Assembly: GCA_007922305.1 (NCBI GenBank)
Contig: ML677366.1
Span: 8,769,615-8,833,614 of the forward strand
Length of the DNA stretch: 64,000 nucleotides
Direction of reading: 5' to 3'
DNA from: Dermatemys mawii
Lineage: Eukaryota; Chordata; Testudines; Dermatemydidae
Shown: positions 57,225 through 64,000 of the stretch, one piece after another
How positions within the stretch are numbered: the first letter of the stretch is position 1
How the letters are laid out: each line of letters opens with the position of its first letter
Made by a program: the position numbers and the translations under genes
The notes under the pieces: model-generated
Seen by the model: the letters and a program-made list of their open reading frames with translations, nothing else
The model's database searches: none
Told to the model about the DNA's origin: nothing

Positions 57225-57345
57225 TAACATGGATGGAGTTTTGTCTAGTGCCGTGGCACTGAGACTCAGGAATCCTGGCTCTACTCCCAGATCTCTCATG
57301 GACTTTTTCTGTCCCCCTGGGCAAGTAGATTACCTTGCTGTTATA
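57225..57345 (+). mobile_element. MIR 5'/central fragment
   Basis: CTAGTGCCGTGGCACTGAGA, CTCAGGAATCCTGGCTCTAC, TCCCAGATCTCTCATGGAC and CTGGGCAAGTAGATTACC give the MIR head and centre, diverged and truncated. Confidence 0.65.
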
Positions 57346-57905
57346 TGAGCATGGTCCGAATGTCACAAGTATGTCGAGAGGCTCACTTCATATTTGTAAC
57401 ACACTTCGAAAGCCTCATAATGATGATGTGGCATGGGGGTAGGACAGTGGAGCAGTCCATTCTAGCGATTGCAGTGACAGTCTTAGCTGATGGCTCCGGG
57501 CAGAAACCATGCAAAACCGAACAGTTTCAGGTGAATTCCAATTCAAGATATTTTGGGTTCATTTGAACCAGAGACATGAGGCAGGAGATAAGGGTACAAA
57601 AGCAGTGACACCGTAAAATGGGCAAGCAAATCCCTGGAAACCAAAACTGCTGATTTTCAGCAGTCACTCCATCACTGAGGATCATCTGGAGTTGGATTCA
57701 CTGTGTATCATGATCAAAGAAATGGGAGTCAGAGGTTTCCTGTTCCCTAGAGGAATTGTTATGAACAGGACACTATAGGAACAGGGAATCCACAGGGAGT
57801 TAAGCTGGAAGAATTCACAGGGTTTAGTGAAGTTCCATTCAGCCAATTCAACCTACCTTCTGCATCCCCATTTGTGAACAAAACATTCTGTGCCTCTTGG
57901 ACTAA
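57346..57905. other. Stretch with no recognisable gene
   Basis: Unique sequence. TCCTGTTCCCTAG and CTATAGGAACAGGGA at 57739-57790 form a small imperfect inverted pair. No exon. Confidence 0.5.
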
Positions 57906-58004
57906 ATTCTGCTCTCTGTTAAACCTGTGCATAAAATCTGGACCCCCGCCGCTGAAGTCAATGGTGTGACTTCAGCTTTACACTGGTGTAACAGAAAGCA
58001 GAAT
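57906..58004. repeat. Best-preserved palindromic-family fold-back
   Basis: The outer arm ATTCTGCTCTCTGTTA... (57906-57929) pairs with 57981-58004 at 21 of 24 positions. The centre holds a second, perfect stem GCTGAAGTCA (57951-57960) with TGACTTCAGC (57967-57976). The element is about 100 bp, non-coding and MITE-like. It illustrates the consensus of many fragments in the window. Confidence 0.9.
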
Positions 58005-59725
58005 CTGATCTGTACAAACTATTATCTTTCCCATCCTTTTCTAAACCCCATCTGGTTGTTGTTGATCTTTCACTTTGTCTTGTTTATCTAAAACCAATAC
58101 CTATTCGGACTCCAATCAATCAATGCTACATTGGGGATGATGACAAAAGAGTTCCAATTCTCCTGCTGAACAACTTGTTCAACACCTATTGCCTCCAGAG
58201 ACCTTTCAACATCTGCACTTCCTGACTTCTTACCTCCCAGTCTTCTGAATTTAAAGGAAATAAGAGCGTCAAGCAGCAAACTGCAGTGGAAGACATCAAA
58301 TTCTGTGTTGCTGACAGAAATACCATTAGTAATCTTAGGATCTTTACATTCTAATGAGTAGTACTGCAAACTCAAACCAGTGGGGTTGTTTTTGTTGCAA
58401 TAGTGCAGTGCAAAGATACTAGGAAAACAGACTGTGTGTTGTTCCGACTGTATTTTTCACAATAATTGAATTAACAGAAACTCAAAGGGAATACAGCATT
58501 TCAAGTTAAATGATGTCTGGGAACCCAAGTACTGCTGTTGCTGAGTGATAATTTTATTCACTCTTTGTACAGTAGTGGATTTAGTCCTAAGCTTGTGAGA
58601 AGTCTGGTTTCTCATCTGGTAAATGTGACAAATACAGCAGAGCTGAGTCAGTCTGATGATTAAAAAACACTATATATAGGAACTGATCTTGCAAACCTTT
58701 CTTATGTGTGCAATACTATTTAAGGCATGGATCCTACAATCAGATCTAAACAGATGGACATTTGTGCACATGCAGATGTTCTGCATGGCCACATGCAGGC
58801 TAATGCTGAAGTCTGCAACAATTCACATGTGTAAAGACTACTCAAGTGAGTAACAGGATTCAGGACTGGGTCCATAAACCTGAAACTTGTGATCATTAGA
58901 AGATGTTAGCAGAGTTTGTATCTGAGCTTTTCATGAAACGTAAGCGGTTTGGGATTTGTTGTCCCAGTTCCAGAGATCTGATCTTTTTCCTGATCAAAAT
59001 CCAGTCTCAAGGTATTGAAAACCCATTCCAATCAGTAAAACAGACTTCATGGTTTGAAAACCTGGTTTATTAAAAACCAAAACCTGTCCCGTTCTCTTCC
59101 AGCTTTAAAGTGGCTACCATAAGCAAAGAAGCTGGATAGGGATATAGAATAAAAGCATCTGCATTTTCCTTGGCCTTTTCATGGATGTAATAATATTGTG
59201 CTGGAGGCTGATTTGGCTAACAAGTTCTGAGCTAGGAACTGGGGTTATTAATGTCACTGTTCATACTTCTTTTTTTATTGAATCAGAGTCCTCCTATATC
59301 AAAGACCAGTTTATAGTGAATCATCTACTCAACAAATGAAATGATCAGTAATGAATATTTTTAATGGGGGTGGAGGATAATGCATGTTACAATTTTTTGC
59401 ACAGATTTTGTAGCCAGTTACTACAAAATTTGTGAGCACACATCCTATGGTCATATGTTGGGTGGTATACAGTTAATGTTCCATGCCAGCTAGCACTGAA
59501 TGTTCTAGTTCAATTCTATAAAAGGAACGAAAATCCAAATGTAAATAATGATTGTAACAAAAAAAAATCCAGACTTCCAGAATAATTGGGTTTTGCTGAC
59601 TTCTGTTACACTGCTATATATGGATAAGGTATGTCTCAGTCTCTTCCAACGTGCCCTAAACAGTGTGATTATTTTCAGAATTTGTATGTTGTGAAAAAGT
59701 GTTACATAATGATGCAACCTAATTT
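58005..59725. other. Stretch with no recognisable gene
   Basis: CACATGTGTAAAGACTACTC near 58827 is another palindromic-family fragment. Otherwise AT-rich unique sequence. Confidence 0.5.
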
Positions 59726-59815
59726 AGGGCCTGATCCTAGAGACTCTTTCACATATAACTTGCAATGTGTGAGTTTAATGAGTCTAGTCATGTGAGTAAA
59801 GTTATTTATGCCTAT
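59726..59815. repeat. Palindromic-family copy
   Basis: GGGCCTGATCCTAGAGACTC, CACATATAACTTGCAATGTG, CTAGTCATGTGAGTAAAG and TTATTTATGCC follow the GGCCTGATCCTGCA...CATGTGAGTAA branch of the family. The inverted arms are strongly diverged. Confidence 0.6.
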
Positions 59816-59928
59816 CTCTGCAGCACAGAAAGCTATAGGATTTTCTGAACGCTTTATTATTACACAAGATTCTTCTTACCATGATAATCAAAGGAATATA
59901 CACAAATTGCTCCCACCCAATCCAAAAC

Positions 59929-59968
59929 CCACTGAAGTCAATGGGCATCTTTGCATTGACTTCAGTGG
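59929..59968. repeat. Perfect 15-bp inverted repeat
   Basis: CCACTGAAGTCAATG at 59929-59943 and its exact complement at 59954-59968 around a 10-base loop. Core of the palindromic family. Confidence 0.95.
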
Positions 59969-61599
59969 TCTTTATAGTAGGCCACAAAGACAAAAATTAT
60001 CAAGAAACTGGTTTTACAGGGACGTGGGAAATAATATATCTAATTGGAGCAGGAGGTGAGAATTTAGAAGCTTTAGAATAGACTCAGATCATGCAGCCAT
60101 ATAAAATGGTGAGCGATGGGGAGCAACAATGTAATGCCACGGAATGATAGTTTTAAAATCCATAATCAGATTGAAAAAAAATAGACCTGCACTGCAAACT
60201 GCATTTTGACGATTTCCTACACAAAGTCTCCGTGTGCTAAAATAGGAGCAATTGTTCCTACAACATTTTAAATATGACTTTTCTGGTTTAACATTACGAG
60301 ACTCACGTCGTATTATAGGGGCTTAAATACTGATCACTGCTGAACAGCTGCAACTACCAGGAAAAGGAATGAAAGCTGAGGACCCTCGGTCCCATGTAGA
60401 ATGAGGTCACCCCTACTCCTCTCTTCTCCCCCATCACCAGTGGTATTTATTTACAGCTGCTTCCTAAAAAGATAATTTTCACTCTGAGAAATTTTCATAA
60501 TTAAGCCTGGGATGGCTCATACTACGCAGTTCATCAACAACGAGGACATAAAGAATGCTGAAGACTCATTATAGACAGCACAAACTTAACTCATTATCAG
60601 TACTTGCAGTGAGCAATCTCAGACCATTACTTTTAATGGGATTAGCCTTTCTTATATACAAAAGGCAGCACAGCTCTGTCGATTTAAGATCATTTCCTTA
60701 TTATAACAACATGGGCCACATTCATTCTAATGGGAAGCTGCTCATTCTAACTTCACTTCTTATAGTTGCGGTGGCATGGAGCACTTTGTTAGAAATATGG
60801 GACAACAACAAGCTGTTTTCTTGGTTTATTTTTGCCTCTCTGGTCCCTGCAGCCTTTTTTCATCTTCCTAGGTCTTACCTTTGATCACCAGGGAGGAACG
60901 GGATTAGCTCACTGATTCTATATTAGTGCCAGAAAAATGGAATCAGTCTAGGTTGTGTCTTCACTAGAATTTTTATCTATCCCTGGATGCCCCCTCATTC
61001 CTCCACACAAGGGTTGGGGGAACCTCCACAGAGAACACAAGGATGAATACTCCCTCTGTGGGCTCTCAAAATCCCGTTCCACTTATGCACCAGTTTTCTG
61101 AAGGCCATGCAGGATGTTCTCCAATGTGAATAGCTAGCTGCCTCTACTACTTATCAGAGCTGCCCATCTCCAGCCTGGGGAAAGAATGAACCAAATAGAT
61201 TGCAAGTGGAACAGGTCCTCTTCAGCTCAGACAAACCTCAAACATTAGGATGCAAAGTGCTTTGCTCTGTAATGTGAGAACAAATTCTCTCTTGAGAGCT
61301 ATAGTACATGTTGGTTTAGCAACATAATAGCATGGGAATAGTATGGCAGCAGACTTTCTCCTCATGTTTCAGTGTCCATACTGGGAACCTTCGTGGGAAA
61401 ATGGAAATTAAACAAAATTCCATCATCCTTTTTCAAACTTCACAAACTGTTCAGTGTTAACTTTAGGTGACATTTTCCTCTGGGTTTTATTTTCATTCCC
61501 ATCCATTTGCCCATTGATAGACTATAAACATTTTAAATATGACCTCCTACTTTATAATAATGTTACATTTCTAGCCTTCTGCCTTAAGATTAAAAGGTT
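59969..61599. other. Stretch with no recognisable gene
   Basis: A 109-codon + frame at 60555-60884 is rich in L/S/F but has no recognisable domain, and I regard it as chance. The patch 60230-60420 (AACATTACGAGACTCACGTC) is repeat-free and CpG-containing, possibly constrained, with weak support. Confidence 0.45.
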
Positions 61600-61775
61600 A
61601 AGACTCAACATCTGCATGGTTGGCATCTCCATTTTGCAGACAGAGAAACTGACCAAGAGTGGTTATGACACTTGCCCATGGTTAAGGTAAAACATCCACT
61701 GAACTTCTGGGATAAGAACCCCAGTCTCCCAAGTCCCAGTCCAATAGCGATGAACTATCCTCCTCCTAAACTAAA
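61600..61775 (-). mobile_element. MIR fragment, minus strand
   Basis: In complement orientation: CATCTCCATTTTGCAGACAG, AGAAACTGACCAAGAGTGG, GACACTTGCCCATGGTTAAG, GATAAGAACCCCAGTCTCCC and AGTCCCAGTCCAATAGC. Confidence 0.7.
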
Positions 61776-63513
61776 TCTTTTAGAGAAAATAGATCTGTAT
61801 TACAGGATTATTTAGAGTTTCTCACAAAGCAAAAGGTTCAAAGCAACAAGGACCTATCCAAACAAAATATGTTTGTTCTAACATATGTAATGCAACTTTT
61901 GGATACTTTACTCCCTACAGTTTGTTCATGGAATAATCTTGTTGTTCCATAGGGCAAAGCATGCAGGCCTGTTTTAGCACACCAATGACAAGCAACTCTG
62001 ACGAACAACATGTGTGTAGATGTGCCAGCTTGGCTTCTGTGGGAAGCCATGGGTCTCTAATCTCCTGGAATGACAGCTTCAAAATCCCTGAAACATCAAA
62101 ACTCCAGAGCTATGCCTTTCTCTTGCAAAGCAATATCCTTTAAATAAAGCTGTCAGCAGGCTAAAAAATAAGTAGTATTTAAAAATAAAAATTGCATACC
62201 AATAGGAGGGGGGTGTATAAAGGGGGCGGGGTGGGGGAGACCCAGTCAAGCATAAGCTTATTTATGAGAGAGCTGCCATGTAAACAAAGGCACGGAGGGG
62301 TTCCCTGCAGTGTACAGATGCATTCCAACGCTCACATGTCACAACTGAAGCTGATTATTTCCAAGAAGAGGGTTTCAATCAATATGGGACTTTTTTTAAA
62401 AAAAAGTCATTCGTTTTACAGTACAAATCCATCAGTTTCACAAGTTAGAAGCCTATCCGTTCACTGGCCCACATTTTGTTTTCTCCTTCCCTATCCAGAA
62501 GCATGGCACCCAGAGGTAGGCACACGTGCGGAAACTTACTCTGAACATAAACTGTAGAGATGAAAGAGGGCGACCCAAGACAATGGCACAAATGGTGGGG
62601 GGAGAACCCCCACTGGATCAGTTCAAATTGCTTTCTAAATTCAAGCCAATGCTTCAAGCTGCCTCGCAACTGCGGGGTTAGCATCAGGCATTGTGATACC
62701 ACCATCCAGAGGTGTAGCAGGGCAGGAGCTCCTGTGGACCTCACACCAGGGGTCAGAGAAGCAATAAAGGGGTGCCGGACAGCCGAAATACAGCTGGTGG
62801 GGCCATATCCCCAGCATACTCCGAATTCCATTTCCAGTGCTGTCATTGTTCAGCCTGTGAAATGCTGAATCCTCTAAACTCCCTCTGAGGCCCATGGGAG
62901 TAAAGGGTGCTCTGTACCTCACAGGATATGGCCCTATATAGCCCCCTTTATTGTGAGATCACAAAAACATCCATCCTAAAGAGTAAGAAAAACATAAATC
63001 ATGGATTTTTTTCATCTGTAAATTTGGAGAAAATCATGTTTCCTGTTGTCTTATCATAGCTGGCCTGAGAGCTTTCCACACCTCTAATGAGACCAGATTG
63101 TGGCACCCCATACGAAGTCAGAGATGGAAACCTTTCTGGGGGGATTTCCACTCACAAAATGAAAGCCTTAGGAGTTCACTTCAGAGACAAAATACCAAGA
63201 GAGACATTATTAACATCGCTGACATGCACACAAAGGAAGCCAGAGGCTCAGGGCTCTGCCTCTGTGTGGTTAAAAATGTAGGCACTTAGCAGGGAATGAA
63301 AATCACACTGTTCTGAGGTCCAGGACCTGCCATTTTTAGTCCTGGAATGGAGCCAAAATAAGCCCAGCTAGAGCAGAGGATCAGGGAGAGATTTAAAGCC
63401 TGACAGCATCGGGGCTATAAACGAACTTCTGTAAATTCTTGGAGAGCTATGAATTCCTGTTTTCCAAGACTGCCAAGAGACTGTCTACCTAGAATTGGCA
63501 GGCCATGTATATC
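61776..63513. other. Stretch with no recognisable gene
   Basis: Frames of up to 133 codons near 62445-62868 overlap on both strands and show no domain. The G-rich TATA-containing patch is listed separately. No repeat family is recognised. Confidence 0.45.
62208..62237 (+). promoter_or_regulatory. G-rich patch with TATAAAG (quadruplex-like)
   Basis: Runs of 6, 5, 4 and 5 G (62208-62213, 62222-62226, 62228-62231, 62233-62237), with TATAAA between the first and second run and single-base loops later. This satisfies a G-quadruplex pattern with one 8-base loop, and GGGGCGGGG-like text resembles a GC box. With no transcript in view, promoter function is speculative. Confidence 0.3.
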
Positions 63514-63530
63514 CTATATATATATATATA
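63514..63530 (+). repeat. (TA)n microsatellite
   Basis: A short uninterrupted TA run of about eight units. Confidence 0.9.
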
Positions 63531-63589
63531 GGACCTTCAATTCACACAATTCTAATTATTAGCTTGCCCGCTTATTTTTTCTGAATACA

Positions 63590-63960
63590 GACAGTTATTT
63601 ATGTAGAGGAGGAGATGTGACTGACGCCTTTTTTTAAAAAATGGGAGGCAAAATTAGCATAGACGGGACCCCTGGTATCTACCTGTTGTGCGTGCCAATG
63701 CCACATTTCAAACCGTGGATCAAGTATATTTGGAAGCACAAAGCAAATGGTAAAATTATTTAGATTGGGTGCATATAGTTTTTGGTTCCAAAATGCATTT
63801 TGACAAAAGTGCATGCAGCTATCTTTCACGTTCAACACAGGATTTGTGCAACTGATACACGACTGCTGGGCAACCCCATTTATTTGAGTCAAATGGAATT
63901 TACTCCGGCCATTTGCTGGGGAAGAAAGAGCAGCAGATGCTAACCTGGGAACATGCTCCC
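63590..63960. promoter_or_regulatory. Candidate conserved noncoding block at window edge
   Basis: Repeat-free text with GGTAAAATTATTTAGATTGG, GCATATAGTTTTTGG, CCAAAATGCATTTTGAC and CATTTATTTGAGTCAAATGG. Complex and AT-rich, without coding signal. Enhancer-like by appearance only, and cut near the window edge. Confidence 0.22.
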
Positions 63961-64000
63961 AATTTAGTTCCGCCCCCCACCTCCCGAATAGCCAAGATGT

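Noticed and set aside
60555..60884. 109-codon frame with hydrophobic stretches
   Set aside because: The hydrophobic runs come from CTT/ATT-rich DNA. There is no credible start context or splice structure and no recognisable membrane protein family.
62445..62868. Overlapping frames of 102 and 133 codons on opposite strands
   Set aside because: Neither shows a recognisable family or splice signals. Overlap on both strands points to composition rather than coding.
1..64000. CRISPR array, bacterial operon or phage
   Set aside because: No regularly spaced identical repeats, no Shine-Dalgarno/ORF packing, and abundant vertebrate SINE/LINE content. The tandem repeats seen are minisatellite or microsatellite type.

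Overview
This window reads as nuclear DNA of a reptile-lineage vertebrate, most probably a turtle. The evidence is its interspersed repeats: CR1 LINE 3' ends with the usual turtle/crocodile wording, tRNA-derived SINEs of the cryptodiran (Cry-type) kind, old amniote MIR and L2 copies, a Penelope-like fragment, and several short non-autonomous DNA transposons with readable target-site duplications (TSDs). I see no bacterial, organellar or viral gene organisation. The species call rests on recognising repeat families by eye, with no database search.

The window is essentially a gene desert or a very long intron. No multi-exon protein gene, tRNA, rRNA or CRISPR array can be supported. The only stretch with gene-like structure is a candidate 3'-terminal exon on the + strand at about 43372-44000. 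It has a good splice acceptor, a 67-codon open tail to the stop, and a poly(A) signal at 43978. I do not recognise the product.

Layout. 1-3210: pyrimidine-rich DNA, then a GC-rich LTR-like block with a tandem repeat, a SINE, a MITE and a MIR. 3211-9400: mostly unique, with a 728-bp hAT-type element (7385-8112) and an enhancer-like block (8640-9400). 9401-17560: unique DNA, a microsatellite hairpin (12251-12440), a minus-strand CR1 (15937-16830) and an LTR-like patch. 17561-24100: a hAT MITE with a perfect 8-bp TSD (20836-20958) and a 681-bp hAT element (22518-23198). That element lies between two related coding-like repeats. 24101-34210: MIR, a minus-strand LTR-like block (27245-28235), the inverted second copy of the 7385 hAT family (29268-30003), CR1 remnants, two SINEs and a fourth hAT-type MITE (32892-33096). 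34211-43371: back-to-back MITEs and MIR (36414-36905), a SINE/Penelope-like/CR1 composite (39691-41040) and an L2 copy. 43372-64000: the candidate exon, many palindromic fold-back repeats, CR1, LTR-like blocks, a MITE at 53677, and several repeat-free AT-rich blocks that look like developmental regulatory DNA.

There are no co-operating genes to describe. What can be read is a transposon history, a family of palindromic repeats built around GAAGTCAATGG-type cores, and a set of candidate conserved noncoding elements. The enhancer-like calls are inference from base composition and motif clustering, and only a cross-species alignment could establish them.
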